52,177 nucleotides of DNA, from positions 1 to 52,177 of the forward strand of contig CAJUPP010000017.1 of the NCBI GenBank assembly GCA_910588325.1, written 5' to 3'. Positions 24,493-34,243 of this stretch are shown piece after piece. The position numbers and the translations under genes were made by a program. Each line of letters opens with the position of its first letter. Position 1 is the stretch's first letter. Origin of the DNA: an uncultured Hungatella sp. GTDB lineage: Bacteria; Bacillota; Clostridia; Lachnospirales; Lachnospiraceae. The notes below the pieces were generated by a model. It was not told the DNA's origin and searched no databases. It saw nothing but the letters and a program-made list of their open reading frames with translations.

Positions 24493-26385
24493 ATGGAAGA
24501 TAACAACAGGAATAACAACAATAACAGGAATAATGGCAGGCCGCCGGGTTCCAGCCAGATTTTTGCTATAATCCTGATTGCCGGCCTGATTACCCTTCTG
24601 ACGGTTATGGGCATGAGCAATTACCTGGGGAATAAGGCCCGGGTCCCTTACAGCGATTTCTTACAGCTGGTGGAGGAGGAGCGGGTCGAAAGTGTGGAGG
24701 TGGACAGTTCCCAGATTTATTTTCGCCTGAAGAAGGGGGATACAGGATACAACCCTCTTATGGAATATGTAACCATCCGCATGGAGAGCGGAGACCAGCT
24801 GATCGAGAGGCTGATGAAGGCAGGGGTCAAGAGTGAGCAGATTCGTCAGAATACCACCATGTGGAGTATTATCAGCTATGCGCTGATGTTCGGCTTTCTT
24901 GTATTTTTTATGAATATGATGATGAAGCGCATGGGCGGCGGAGTCATGGGGGTAGGCAAAAGCAATGCCAAGATGTACATGCAGAAGGAGACCGGGGTCA
25001 CCTTCAAGGACGTGGCAGGTCAGGATGAGGCCAAGGAATCTCTGGTGGAGATTGTAGATTTCCTTCATAATCCTGGGAAATACACCCACATCGGCGCAAA
25101 GCTGCCTAAAGGCGCTCTGTTGGTGGGCCCTCCCGGAACAGGTAAGACGCTGCTTGCCAAGGCGGTGGCAGGAGAGGCTCATGTGCCGTTTTATTCTCTG
25201 TCCGGTTCTGACTTTGTGGAGATGTTCGTAGGTGTAGGCGCATCCCGTGTCCGTGATCTGTTTAAGCAGGCTCAGGAGAATGCGCCGTGCATTATTTTTA
25301 TTGATGAGGTTGACGCCATCGGTAAAAGCCGCGATTCCCGTTACGGCGGAGGCAATGATGAGAGGGAACAGACTTTGAATCAGCTGCTTTCTGAGATGGA
25401 CGGATTTGATTCCTCTAAAGGACTTTTGGTGCTGGCTGCTACCAACCGTCCGGAGATACTGGATCCAGCCCTTCTTCGTCCGGGACGTTTTGACCGGAGG
25501 ATTATTGTGGATAAGCCGGATTTAAAAGGCCGTGTAAATATTCTGAAGGTTCATGCCCAGAATGTATCTTTGGATGAGACCGTTGATTTGGACGCTATTG
25601 CTCTGGCCACATCCGGAGCGGTAGGTTCTGATCTTGCAAATATGATCAATGAGGCAGCGATTCTTGCGGTGAAAAACGGAAGAAGAGCAGTGAATCAGAG
25701 AGACCTGTTCGAAGCTGTGGAAGTGGTTTTGGTAGGTAAGGAGAAGAAGGACAGAATTCTCAGCAAGGAAGAACGGCGTATCGTATCTTATCATGAGGTA
25801 GGACATGCGCTTGTCAGCGCTTTGCAGAAGGATGCGGAGCCAGTGCAGAAGATTACCATCGTGCCGAGGACCATGGGTGCTTTGGGCTATGTGATGCAAG
25901 TGCCTGAGGAGGAGAAGTATCTGAATACAGAGAAAGAACTGAAGGCCATGCTGACCGGAGCTCTGGGAGGCCGGGCCGCGGAGGAGATCGTGTTTGAGAC
26001 AGTGACCACAGGAGCCTCCAATGATATCGAGAAGGCAACCAGGATTGCCAGAGCCATGGTGACTCAGTACGGAATGTCAAAGAAGTTCGGCCTCATTGGC
26101 CTGGCCACCCAGGAGGATCAGTATTTGAGCGGACGTATGGTGATGAACTGCGGGGAGGCTACGGCAGCCGAAGTGGATCAGGAGGTTATGAGCATACTGA
26201 AGAATGCCTATGAGGAAGCAAAGCGGCTGTTAAGCGAGAATCGGGACATTATGGATAAGATAGCAGAGTTTCTGATTGAGAAGGAAACCATCACCGGTAA
26301 AGAGTTTATGAAGATTTTCCGGGAGTGCAAGGGAATCATAGAAGAGAATACGGATAAAGAGGCAGACGGGGTTCCTGCCGTATAG
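24493..26385 (+). CDS. ftsH: ATP-dependent zinc metalloprotease FtsH
   Basis: Membrane-anchored AAA+ protease for quality control of membrane and regulatory proteins. Residues ~22-40 and ~123-142 are the two membrane helices flanking the extracytoplasmic domain, after an Asn-rich N-terminus (NRNNNNNRNN). Walker A is GPPGTGKT (212-219), Walker B IIFIDEVDA (~267-275), and the SRH arginines are in LLRPGRFDRR. The zinc-binding motif is HEVGH (434-438). The 630 residues match the family. It is transcribed with the beta-mannosidase gene, 9 bp downstream. Confidence 0.97.
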   Translation: MEDNNRNNNNNRNNGRPPGSSQIFAIILIAGLITLLTVMGMSNYLGNKARVPYSDFLQLVEEERVESVEVDSSQIYFRLKKGDTGYNPLMEYVTIRMESGDQLIERLMKAGVKSEQIRQNTTMWSIISYALMFGFLVFFMNMMMKRMGGGVMGVGKSNAKMYMQKETGVTFKDVAGQDEAKESLVEIVDFLHNPGKYTHIGAKLPKGALLVGPPGTGKTLLAKAVAGEAHVPFYSLSGSDFVEMFVGVGASRVRDLFKQAQENAPCIIFIDEVDAIGKSRDSRYGGGNDEREQTLNQLLSEMDGFDSSKGLLVLAATNRPEILDPALLRPGRFDRRIIVDKPDLKGRVNILKVHAQNVSLDETVDLDAIALATSGAVGSDLANMINEAAILAVKNGRRAVNQRDLFEAVEVVLVGKEKKDRILSKEERRIVSYHEVGHALVSALQKDAEPVQKITIVPRTMGALGYVMQVPEEEKYLNTEKELKAMLTGALGGRAAEEIVFETVTTGASNDIEKATRIARAMVTQYGMSKKFGLIGLATQEDQYLSGRMVMNCGEATAAEVDQEVMSILKNAYEEAKRLLSENRDIMDKIAEFLIEKETITGKEFMKIFRECKGIIEENTDKEADGVPAV

Positions 26386-26394
26386 GGAGAAGAT

Positions 26395-28833
26395 ATGATA
26401 ATACAGAATCTGAGTCAGGGATGGGAACTGCGTCAGTGTGAAGAAGAGAAGAGCATTCCTGCACAGGTGCCGGGAAGCGTGTATACGGATTTGCTGCGAA
26501 ATCTTGAGATGGAGGACCCATACTGGAAGGACAACGAGGAACAGGCTCTTCTTCTTATGGAGAATGACTATGAGTATGAGGAGAGATTTGACTGCTGTCA
26601 GGAGGTATTTTCCTGTCCTCATGTGATTCTTCATTTCGACGGACTTGATACGTTAGCGCAGATTTGGCTGAATGGGACATTGCTGGGTAAGGCTGATAAT
26701 ATGCATCGGCAGTGGGAATTCCAGGTAAAAGAAATTCTTCGAAAAAAGGATAATGTGCTTAGGATTCGATTTCTTTCGCCTACCAGATATATCAGGGAAG
26801 CGTATGAAAAGGCGCCTACCAAAGGCTCGGGAGATGCGATGCAGGGATTTGTGCATCTGAGAAAGGCCCACTATATGTTTGGGTGGGACTGGGGAGCGCA
26901 CCTTCCGGATATGGGAATCTATCGGCCGGTAAGCCTTTTAGGCATGGCGGGAGGCAGAATTGACAGTGTTTATCTGATACAGACTCATGAAGACCATAAG
27001 GTGCGCCTGGAGATACAGGCAGAGTTTCAGTGGCCGGAGGCTTGTGGGGAAGACTGGGAGTATACGGTTAGACTTACGGATCCCCAGGGAGACAGCTTCT
27101 GTTATGCCGGTTCTCCTAAGGAAATAGAGATTCCCTCGCCCAGGCTCTGGTGGCCCAATGGGTATGGAAAACAGCCGCTGTATACCGTTCGTGTAGGGCT
27201 TTTTCAAAAAGGGGTTGAGATCGACGTGTGGGAGCGGCGGATTGGCCTGCGTACCATGACAGTGAAGAGAGAAAAGGATCAGTGGGGAGAGAGCTTTGCT
27301 TTTACGGTCAATGGGGTGTCTGTTTTTTCTATGGGGGCGGATTACATTCCGGAAGACCATATGCTGGGCAGAGTTACGGAGCATACCACACGGGCGTTAC
27401 TTGAGAAAGCCAGGTTTGCGAATTTTAATACCATCCGGGTGTGGGGAGGCGGATATTATCCGGAAGACTGGTTTTATGATATCTGTGACGAATTGGGCTT
27501 TATCGTATGGCAGGATTTTATGTTTGCCTGCGGGATGTATGATCTGACACCGGAGTTTGAGGCCAATATCCGTCAGGAATTTATTGACAATATAAAACGG
27601 CTGCGTCATCATCCGTCCCTGGGGCTTTGGTGCGGAAACAATGAGATGGAAGCCTTTACCATGAGTAAGCTATGGATGGAGAAGCCTTCGGAGCTTCGGG
27701 ATTACATACTGATGTTTGAGAGAATCATTCCGCAGACTGTGAAAACTTATGATCCGCAGACGTTTTACTGGCCGGCAAGCCCTTCTTCCGGAGGATGCTT
27801 TGACGATCCGGAGGCGCCGGACAGGGGAGACGTTCATTATTGGGATGTTTGGCACGGTGACAAACCGTTTTCCGAATATCGGAAGTTCCAGTTTCGCTTT
27901 GTCTCTGAGTTTGGTTTCCAGTCATTTCCGTCGGAGAAAACGATTGAGATGTTTACCGATGATGAGGAGGATAAGAATATTTTCTCCTATATTATGGAAA
28001 AGCATCAGAGAAATGGAGCGGCTAACGGAAAGATTCTAAATTATATGCAGCAGACCTACAAGTACCCTACCAGCTTTTCCGTATTGATTTATGCTTCTCA
28101 GCTGCTGCAGGGAGAGGCAATCCGCTATGGGGTGGAACATTTCCGCAGAAACAGGGGATGCTGTATGGGAGCCGTATATTGGCAGCTGAATGACTGCTGG
28201 CCGGTGGCATCCTGGTCTTCCGTGGATTATGGCGGAAGATTAAAGGCACTTCATTACTATGCCAGGAGATTTTTTGCTCCGGTGATGATTTCCTGCGAAG
28301 AAAAAGGGATGATGGGCTCCGGGCAGATGCTGAACTGGCTGCCCTTTGAGTTTGAAAAATCCATCCGGCTGAATGTTGCCAATGAAACGATGGAGGAGAT
28401 ACATGGGACTGTCTGCTGGCAGGTGAGAAATGCAGATGCTACGGCAGAAAGACAGGAAGAATGCCAGGTCTGTGTGCCTGCCCTTACCAGTCTGTGGCTG
28501 GAGAAGGTGATGCTTCCGGATATCGATATTTACAGACAGTATGTCAGCTATCAGTTTCAGATGGATGGGGACGTAGTGTCAGAGGGAACGGTGCTTTTTT
28601 CTTATCCCAAGTATTTCCGTTTCTGTGAGCCTGGTCTTAGCTGCAGAACAGAGGGAGAGGAAATTGTTGTCTCTGCCGGCTGCTATGCAAAGAATGTGCA
28701 GCTTTGGAATGAAGAGGATGATCTGATTCTTTCGGATAACTTTTTCGATATGAATGCAGGGGAAAAGAGAATTAAGATCCTGGGCGGAACAAAAGGACAG
28801 ATTTTTGCGCGCAGTGTGTTTGATATAAAGTAG
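26395..28833 (+). CDS. GH2 beta-mannosidase
   Basis: Removes terminal beta-mannose from oligosaccharides; 812 residues and no signal peptide, so it acts in the cytoplasm. The beta-sandwich domain has the family-typical IPAQVPGSVYTDLL and WDWGAHLPDMGIY. The TIM barrel has the acid/base Glu in WCGNNEME (E417) and the nucleophile in SEFGFQS (E505), both typical of GH2 mannosidases rather than beta-galactosidases. The ribosome binding site is GGGAGAAG. Its position 9 bp after ftsH is odd functionally; they probably share a transcript by read-through. No mannan transporter lies nearby. Confidence 0.9.
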   Translation: MIIQNLSQGWELRQCEEEKSIPAQVPGSVYTDLLRNLEMEDPYWKDNEEQALLLMENDYEYEERFDCCQEVFSCPHVILHFDGLDTLAQIWLNGTLLGKADNMHRQWEFQVKEILRKKDNVLRIRFLSPTRYIREAYEKAPTKGSGDAMQGFVHLRKAHYMFGWDWGAHLPDMGIYRPVSLLGMAGGRIDSVYLIQTHEDHKVRLEIQAEFQWPEACGEDWEYTVRLTDPQGDSFCYAGSPKEIEIPSPRLWWPNGYGKQPLYTVRVGLFQKGVEIDVWERRIGLRTMTVKREKDQWGESFAFTVNGVSVFSMGADYIPEDHMLGRVTEHTTRALLEKARFANFNTIRVWGGGYYPEDWFYDICDELGFIVWQDFMFACGMYDLTPEFEANIRQEFIDNIKRLRHHPSLGLWCGNNEMEAFTMSKLWMEKPSELRDYILMFERIIPQTVKTYDPQTFYWPASPSSGGCFDDPEAPDRGDVHYWDVWHGDKPFSEYRKFQFRFVSEFGFQSFPSEKTIEMFTDDEEDKNIFSYIMEKHQRNGAANGKILNYMQQTYKYPTSFSVLIYASQLLQGEAIRYGVEHFRRNRGCCMGAVYWQLNDCWPVASWSSVDYGGRLKALHYYARRFFAPVMISCEEKGMMGSGQMLNWLPFEFEKSIRLNVANETMEEIHGTVCWQVRNADATAERQEECQVCVPALTSLWLEKVMLPDIDIYRQYVSYQFQMDGDVVSEGTVLFSYPKYFRFCEPGLSCRTEGEEIVVSAGCYAKNVQLWNEEDDLILSDNFFDMNAGEKRIKILGGTKGQIFARSVFDIK

Positions 28834-28870
28834 ATTCTGTGATGACAAAATGTGCGGGTGTTATGGTTAT

Positions 28871-28919
28871 ACAAACATAGAGGGCGGCTGCGGGATATGT
28901 AGCTGCCCTCTATGTTTGT
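28871..28919. terminator. Long hairpin between convergent beta-mannosidase and nitroreductase genes
   Basis: Arms 28871-28885 and 28905-28919 pair perfectly over 15 bp and extend to 18 with one G-U. No long T-run follows on either strand. It is best read as a bidirectional terminator. Confidence 0.65.
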
Positions 28920-28953
28920 ACGTGTGCTCAAGAGGAAGTTTATCAGTATGGCG

Positions 28954-29472
28954 CTATTTTATAATTGCAGTTTTTCCGATTTTTTCTACCTCTTTTTTCT
29001 CGGAGGAAGCAGGATATCCCAGGGCAGCCATGCCGTATACTACATGGTTTTCGGGGATACCCCAGTCGGTGAGAATATTCCGGATAGACGGTCTGTCACA
29101 AATCTCCTGCAGCTGATTGAGCCATACGGATCCAATGCCGAAGGACCAGGCAGCCAGAAAAATGTTTTCCAGGGCGCAGGCATTGTCTTCTTTGCCGAAT
29201 CTGCTGTCGGCCTCATTAGAGGGGATAATCAGGACCTGAGGGCAGTACATGGTATAGCCGCTGCGGCCCAGTTCTGCAGAAATGGCAGCGGCCAGTTTCT
29301 GTATTTTTTCAGGATTTACGATAGCAGTGAATTTCCACGTCTGTCTTCCCATGCCGCTGGGAGCGTATCTGGCAGCCTCCAGGATCTGTTCCAGTTCGCT
29401 CATAGGAATTTCTTTTTCCAGAAATGCACGGATGCTTCTTCTTGTCAGTAAATTTTCCATAACAGGATTCAT
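28954..29472 (-). CDS. Nitroreductase-family FMN oxidoreductase
   Basis: A 172-residue flavoprotein. RRSIRAFLEKEIP near the N-terminus carries the FMN-phosphate arginines, APSGMGRQTWKF is the second FMN motif, and AAWSFGIGSVWLNQL is the dimer/flavin segment. Such enzymes reduce nitro compounds, quinones or related electrophiles with NAD(P)H; the native substrate cannot be told from sequence. ATG 29472 follows AAAGGAGGT. A membrane-protein gene lies upstream on the same strand with 17 bp between. Confidence 0.88.
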   Translation of the reverse strand: MNPVMENLLTRRSIRAFLEKEIPMSELEQILEAARYAPSGMGRQTWKFTAIVNPEKIQKLAAAISAELGRSGYTMYCPQVLIIPSNEADSRFGKEDNACALENIFLAAWSFGIGSVWLNQLQEICDRPSIRNILTDWGIPENHVVYGMAALGYPASSEKKEVEKIGKTAIIK

Positions 29473-29489
29473 GGTTCGGTACCTCCTTT

Positions 29490-30071
29490 TTACCTTTTAT
29501 TGTATACGGAATTGAGAAAAAAGCAAGGAAATTGTTCATAAAGTCTTTGGAGCAGTATGGTAGTGGAGATAATGAAAAAGATTTCCAGTGCGCTGCTGAC
29601 AATTCCTGCAATAAATAGAAGAACCCCGCTTATGGCGGTGATGACAATCAGACCTAGACGATAACGCCGCATGCGGACGCGGGCTCTCTGGGACAAAGCG
29701 GATAATTTCCAGAGTGTCAGATAGAGGCATATCAGAACCAGGATGGAGGACACAAATGCAAATGCAACATGAAGAAAGGACTGAAACGGTACCTGGGAAG
29801 GCAGGTAAGGCGTGGAGACAGCCGCTATAAGGAGGATCAGGGCTGTGTGAAGCAGGATGGACTCTGCTCTGTGGTGGGCAAGATTGGAGAGAAGACGAAC
29901 CAGTATACAGTGATAGTAAAGGCCAATAATCAGGCCCAGACAAAAAAAGGCGATCTGGCGGCCAGGCCAGTTGCCGATGACGGAAAGATTGGATGTAAGC
30001 CAGTTGGTGCCGCTTACAAACAGGATGGTGTAGATTGGAATGACAACGTATGCAGTGAGAGATAATAACAT
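29490..30071 (-). CDS. Six-helix membrane protein of unknown function
   Basis: A 193-residue hydrophobic protein with about six predicted membrane segments and a basic loop (RARVRMRRYR) before the last two. No catalytic or ligand motif was recognised. The start at ATG 30071 is chosen because CAGGAGG is five bases upstream; an in-frame TTG at 30137 would add 22 polar residues without a well-placed ribosome binding site. It is probably cotranscribed with the nitroreductase gene. Confidence 0.7.
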   Translation of the reverse strand: MLLSLTAYVVIPIYTILFVSGTNWLTSNLSVIGNWPGRQIAFFCLGLIIGLYYHCILVRLLSNLAHHRAESILLHTALILLIAAVSTPYLPSQVPFQSFLHVAFAFVSSILVLICLYLTLWKLSALSQRARVRMRRYRLGLIVITAISGVLLFIAGIVSSALEIFFIISTTILLQRLYEQFPCFFLNSVYNKR

Positions 30072-30176
30072 GTGGGCCTCCTGTGTAGTCGTATAATACT
30101 CCTGAAATCTTTTCTGAACCTGATTTTGCGGCTGCAAAAGATTTGGAGTTATCCTCAGGATAGTATGCCCAGTATA

Positions 30177-30746
30177 CTACAGTTCTTTTATGGGAATAAC
30201 AGGCTTGGGAATCTCAGGATGCTCTCCCAGATGTTTTTCCATCCAGACCATATCGTACCATTTTTCCAGTTTATATCCGCATTTTGTAAAATGAGCCGCC
30301 ATGCGGTATCCCATGGACTGGTGGAAGGCAATACTCTCCGGATTGGGATAGGCGATGCAGGCATTGAGATTAAGAATATTCTGTTGTTTTAGTATGTCTT
30401 CAAGCGCCAGATACAGACCTTTGCCGATGCCGTGTCCATGGAGTGTTTCATCTACATAGATAGAGGTCTCCACAGACCAGTCATAGGCAGCCCGGGATTT
30501 GAAGGGGGAAGCGTAGGCATAGCCTGCGATTTGTCCCTGATACAGGGCCGTCAGATAAGGATAGCGTTCCAGGGTACGGACAATACGGTCACGAAAATCT
30601 TCTATATCGGGAACCTGGTATTCAAAGGTAATAGCCGTTTTTTCTACATAGGGCTTATAGATGGCAAGTAACTCTCTGGCGTCCTGGGCAGTTGCCATGC
30701 GGACGGTAACAGATGGGGATTGGGCGGAATTTGCAGAATTTCTCAT
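30177..30746 (-). CDS. GNAT-family N-acetyltransferase (phosphinothricin acetyltransferase-like)
   Basis: A 189-residue acetyltransferase. The acetyl-CoA pyrophosphate loop is GHGIGKGLY, and the stretch SIYVDETLHGHGIG, followed by NPESIAFHQSMGYR, is characteristic of the PAT/YwnH subgroup that acetylates amines such as methionine sulfone or phosphinothricin. ATG 30746 follows CAGGAGG. The actual substrate is unknown. A long hairpin separates it from the DUF1846 gene upstream. Confidence 0.87.
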   Translation of the reverse strand: MRNSANSAQSPSVTVRMATAQDARELLAIYKPYVEKTAITFEYQVPDIEDFRDRIVRTLERYPYLTALYQGQIAGYAYASPFKSRAAYDWSVETSIYVDETLHGHGIGKGLYLALEDILKQQNILNLNACIAYPNPESIAFHQSMGYRMAAHFTKCGYKLEKWYDMVWMEKHLGEHPEIPKPVIPIKEL

Positions 30747-30766
30747 GGAAACCTCCTGGATATATT

Positions 30767-30821
30767 CAGATACTCACAGAATCTTACGGAATCGAAACCG
30801 ATAAGATTCCATGAGTATCTG
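30767..30821. repeat. Long imperfect inverted repeat between DUF1846 and GNAT genes
   Basis: Arms 30767-30786 and 30802-30821 pair at 18 of 20 positions around a 15-nt loop. No T-run follows on the minus strand. It could be a factor-aided terminator of the DUF1846 gene or an mRNA end-protecting hairpin. Confidence 0.55.
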
Positions 30822-30841
30822 ATTAATATTGGCAATGGATA

Positions 30842-32323
30842 TCAGTGATAAACTTTCGCATGTTCGTAGATCGGCTCGGAGGTTAAGTCTACCCCCAGCT
30901 TTTGGAAACTGCTGATATCCACCCGCGACAGAATCACAGAGGTGTGGGCCTGACAGCCTTTTAGCTTGGACAGCTGATCCAGGGCTTTCTGAGCGTTGGT
31001 GTCGGTGGCAGCGCACATGGAGAGGGCGATCAGCACCTCATCCGTGTGAAGCCTGGGATTCTTGCTTCCAAGGTAATTGATTTTCAGCTTCTGAATCGGT
31101 TCGATGAAGGAAGGTGCAATCAGATGAATGTCATCCGGAATATCCCCCAGAGTCTTGACCGCATTTAAAAGAAGGGCGGCGGAAGAACCTAACAGGGCGC
31201 TGGTCTTTCCGGTGACGATCCGTCCGTTTGGCAGTTCCATGGCGGCGGCAGGCGATTGATTGGCAGCGGCTTTTTCTTTGGCAATGCCTACGACTTTCCT
31301 GAAATCAGGGGAAATCTTTGCCTGCTTCATAAGGATTTCTATTTTACGGACTTCCTCTTCGGAGCCGGATTCCTTGGCCATGCGGTTTAGAGCATGGTAG
31401 TATCGGCGGATGATTTCCTGCTTGGAGGCCTCCTGACAGACTTCGTCATCAACGATGCAGTTGCCTACCATATTGACGCCCATGTCCGTAGGGGATTTGT
31501 AGGGGCTGTTTCCATAGATTCCCTCAAAAATTGCATTTAGGACAGGGAAAATTTCTACATCCCGGTTATAGTTTACGGTGGTTTCTCCGTATGCTTCCAG
31601 GTGGAAAGGATCGATCATATTTACATCATTTAGATCGGCAGTGGCGGCCTCGTAGGCTAAGTTCACCGGATGCTTTAATGGCAGGTTCCAGATGGGGAAG
31701 GTCTCGAATTTGGCGTAGCCCGCCTTGATATTCCGCTTGTTTTCATGGTAAAGCTGAGACAAGCAGGTGGCCATCTTCCCGCTTCCGGGGCCGGGGGCAG
31801 TGACGATGACTAACGGTCTGGAAGTTTCTATGTAGTCATTCTTGCCAAACCCCTCTTCGCTGATGATATGGGCTACATTGTTGGGATAGCCGTCGATTCG
31901 GTAATGGCGGTAGACCGTGATTCCCATATGTTCCAGCTTGGCCTTAAAAATATCGGCGGCGGACTGGCCGGTATATTGGGTGATGACAACGCTTCCCACG
32001 TAAAGCCCCTTGTCGCGGAAGGACTGGATGAGGCGCAGGACATCCACATCATAGGTGATTCCAAGATCATAGCGGATTTTATTTTTTTCGATATCCGCAG
32101 CATTGATGACAATTACGATCTCCGATTGGTCGGCAAGCTGCATCAGCATCTGCAGTTTGCTGTCCGGTGCAAAACCGGGCAGCACACGGGAAGCGTGGTA
32201 ATCGTCAAATAATTTTCCGCCGAATTCCAGATAAAGCTTGTCCCCAAACTGATTGATTCGGTCACGGATGTGCTGGGATTGAAGGGTTCGGTATTGTTCG
32301 TTGTTAAAGCCTGTTTTTGCCAT
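30842..32323 (-). CDS. DUF1846 family protein (COG4868)
   Basis: A 493-residue cytoplasmic protein highly typical of the DUF1846 family, which is widespread in Firmicutes and has known structures but no settled function. A glycine-rich nucleotide-binding-like loop, APGPGSGK, lies at residues 176-183. The rest includes FPIWNLPLKHPVNLAYEAAT and SPTDMGVNMVGNCI, family hallmarks. The ribosome binding site is AGGGGAA. It is monocistronic. Confidence 0.92.
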   Translation of the reverse strand: MAKTGFNNEQYRTLQSQHIRDRINQFGDKLYLEFGGKLFDDYHASRVLPGFAPDSKLQMLMQLADQSEIVIVINAADIEKNKIRYDLGITYDVDVLRLIQSFRDKGLYVGSVVITQYTGQSAADIFKAKLEHMGITVYRHYRIDGYPNNVAHIISEEGFGKNDYIETSRPLVIVTAPGPGSGKMATCLSQLYHENKRNIKAGYAKFETFPIWNLPLKHPVNLAYEAATADLNDVNMIDPFHLEAYGETTVNYNRDVEIFPVLNAIFEGIYGNSPYKSPTDMGVNMVGNCIVDDEVCQEASKQEIIRRYYHALNRMAKESGSEEEVRKIEILMKQAKISPDFRKVVGIAKEKAAANQSPAAAMELPNGRIVTGKTSALLGSSAALLLNAVKTLGDIPDDIHLIAPSFIEPIQKLKINYLGSKNPRLHTDEVLIALSMCAATDTNAQKALDQLSKLKGCQAHTSVILSRVDISSFQKLGVDLTSEPIYEHAKVYH

Positions 32324-32370
32324 AAGAATTGTTCCCCTGTACTAAAAAGATATTTTCACTGTTTTTCAGT

Positions 32371-32399
32371 GTATCATAAGATGGGGGAAAATGCATCAA
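32371..32399 (-). promoter_or_regulatory. Promoter of the DUF1846 gene
   Basis: Minus strand: TTGATG (32394-32399), 17-bp spacer, TGATAC (32371-32376). Confidence 0.5.
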
Positions 32400-32466
32400 G
32401 ATTTTGCAGAGAAAATGCCGGAAAACCATTCTGCCTTTTCTGTTATGACAAATAATGCTTAAGCCC

Positions 32467-32496
32467 TTGTTTTTCCTAAAGAGATTGTGCTATACT
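32467..32496 (+). promoter_or_regulatory. Promoter of the zinc ABC transporter operon
   Basis: TTGTTT (32467-32472), 18-bp spacer, TATACT (32491-32496), 26 bp before the start codon. No clear Zur palindrome was recognised. Confidence 0.55.
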
Positions 32497-32522
32497 TAAA
32501 AAATTAGTGATGGAGGCAAGAT

Positions 32523-33539
32523 ATGATAGAATGGAAGAAAGCCTGTGTGTTTTTAACAGTGATGTTGTTAATTGCAGGATTGGCAGCAGGCTGTGGGGAA
32601 AGAAGGCAGGGACCGGATGGAAGTCAGACACAGGGCCCTGTGCAGGCAGAGGGTTCTGAGAATAAGCTTAAAGTGGTAACAACCCTGTTTCCCTACTATG
32701 ATTTTACCAGGCAGATTGCAGGGGATAAGATAGAACTTACCCTGGTGGTTCCGGCAGGAATGGACAGCCATTCGTTTGAGCCCACGCCGGCGGATATGAG
32801 GACAATCCAGGAGGCGGACATTCTGATTTGCAACGGCGGCGCTATGGAGCAGTGGGTCAGCCAGGTGACAGAGGCTTTGGATACGTCTCACATGACAGTG
32901 GTTACCATGATGGAATACGTGGATGTAGTAGAAGAAGAGATTGTGGAAGGCATGGAGGAAGAAGAGCATTCCCACAAGGAAGAAGAGCATTCCCACGAGG
33001 AAGAACGGGAATACGATGAACATATCTGGACCTCCCCGGTGAACGCTATGAAAGTTACTCAGGTTATAACAGATGTTTTGATTCAGGATGACCCGGAAAA
33101 CAGGCAGATCTATGAGGCGGGGCGGGACGGTTACCTGGAGAAGTTAAAGTCAATTCATCAGATGCTTTTGCAGGTGGCCCGGGACAGAAAGAGAAACACA
33201 ATTGTAGTGGGAGATAAGTTTCCCTTCCGTTATTTGGCCAAGGAGTATGGATTTGAGTACCGCGCCGCATTTTCCGGGTGCAGTACCGATACAGAGCCAA
33301 GCGCCAGAACCATCGCTTATCTGATTGACAAGGTGAGGGAGGAAGACATACCAGCAGTCTATTATCTGGAGCTTTCCAGCCATCGGGTTTCGGAGATTAT
33401 CGGGGAGGAGACAGGGGCAGAACCGATGCTGCTCCATTCCTGCCATAACGTGACAAGGAAAGAATTTGATGCCGGGATTACCTATGTGGATTTGATGCTG
33501 CAGAATGTTAAGAATTTGAGAAAAGGATTGGATGAATGA
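32523..33539 (+). CDS. znuA: Zinc ABC transporter substrate-binding lipoprotein (ZnuA-like)
   Basis: Extracytoplasmic metal-binding lipoprotein. The signal peptide ends in the lipobox LAAGC (Cys24). The cluster A-I fold is shown by TLFPYYDFTRQIAGD and GMDSHSFEPTPADM (first metal His). An acidic His-rich loop (EEEEHSHKEEEHSHEEE) precedes DEHIWTSP, the second metal site. The loop is encoded by a 21-bp direct repeat (32958-32996). His-rich loops favour zinc over manganese. The stop codon overlaps the next start (ATGA), so translation is coupled to the ATPase. Confidence 0.9.
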   Translation: MIEWKKACVFLTVMLLIAGLAAGCGERRQGPDGSQTQGPVQAEGSENKLKVVTTLFPYYDFTRQIAGDKIELTLVVPAGMDSHSFEPTPADMRTIQEADILICNGGAMEQWVSQVTEALDTSHMTVVTMMEYVDVVEEEIVEGMEEEEHSHKEEEHSHEEEREYDEHIWTSPVNAMKVTQVITDVLIQDDPENRQIYEAGRDGYLEKLKSIHQMLLQVARDRKRNTIVVGDKFPFRYLAKEYGFEYRAAFSGCSTDTEPSARTIAYLIDKVREEDIPAVYYLELSSHRVSEIIGEETGAEPMLLHSCHNVTRKEFDAGITYVDLMLQNVKNLRKGLDE

Positions 33540-34243
33540 GTGCGCTGATTACTTGCAGTCATGTTGATTTTGGATATGAGAACCAGGATGCCGTTACGGA
33601 TCTGACTATGGAAGTCAATGAGGAGGACTATCTGTGTATTGTAGGGGAAAACGGTTCCGGTAAAAGCACATTGATAAAAGGACTTTTAGGTCTGCTTAAG
33701 CCCACCGGCGGTACGCTGACAGTCGGCGGGGAGCTTAAGAAGACCGGTATAGGGTATCTTCCCCAACAGACGGCGGCCCAGAGGGACTTCCCGGCTACGG
33801 TTTACGAAGTAGTGATTTCCGGCTGCTTAAGCAGGAGGGGAAACTGGCCCTTTTACTCCAGGACGGAGAAAATGCTGGCAAAAGCCAATCTGGAAAGACT
33901 GGGAATCGCCGACTTAAGGCGCCGGTGCTACAGGGAACTGTCCGGAGGACAGCAGCAGAGAGTTCTGATTGCCAGAGCCCTTTGTGCCACAAACCGGCTT
34001 CTTATATTAGATGAGCCCATAACAGGACTTGACCCGTGGGCAATCCAGGATTTTTATCATTTGATTCGGGATTTGAACCGGAAGGAACATGTGGCAATTC
34101 TGATGGTTACCCATGATATGGCAAATGTAGTGGAGCAAGCCAACAAGATTCTACACTTAAAGCAGCGTGTTCTGTTTTACGGAACAACGGAAGAATATAA
34201 AAAGAGTCAGGCAGGACGGATGTTTTTGGGAGGTGAGGCTTAA
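33536..34243 (+). CDS. znuC: Zinc ABC transporter ATP-binding protein (ZnuC-like)
   Basis: A 235-residue ABC ATPase. Walker A is GENGSGKST, the signature is LSGGQQQRVLIARAL, Walker B is LLILDEPITGLD and the switch His is in MVTHD. YLPQQT and the short length are typical of the metal-uptake subfamily. It overlaps znuA by 4 bp and abuts znuB with no gap. Confidence 0.92.
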   Translation: MSALITCSHVDFGYENQDAVTDLTMEVNEEDYLCIVGENGSGKSTLIKGLLGLLKPTGGTLTVGGELKKTGIGYLPQQTAAQRDFPATVYEVVISGCLSRRGNWPFYSRTEKMLAKANLERLGIADLRRRCYRELSGGQQQRVLIARALCATNRLLILDEPITGLDPWAIQDFYHLIRDLNRKEHVAILMVTHDMANVVEQANKILHLKQRVLFYGTTEEYKKSQAGRMFLGGEA

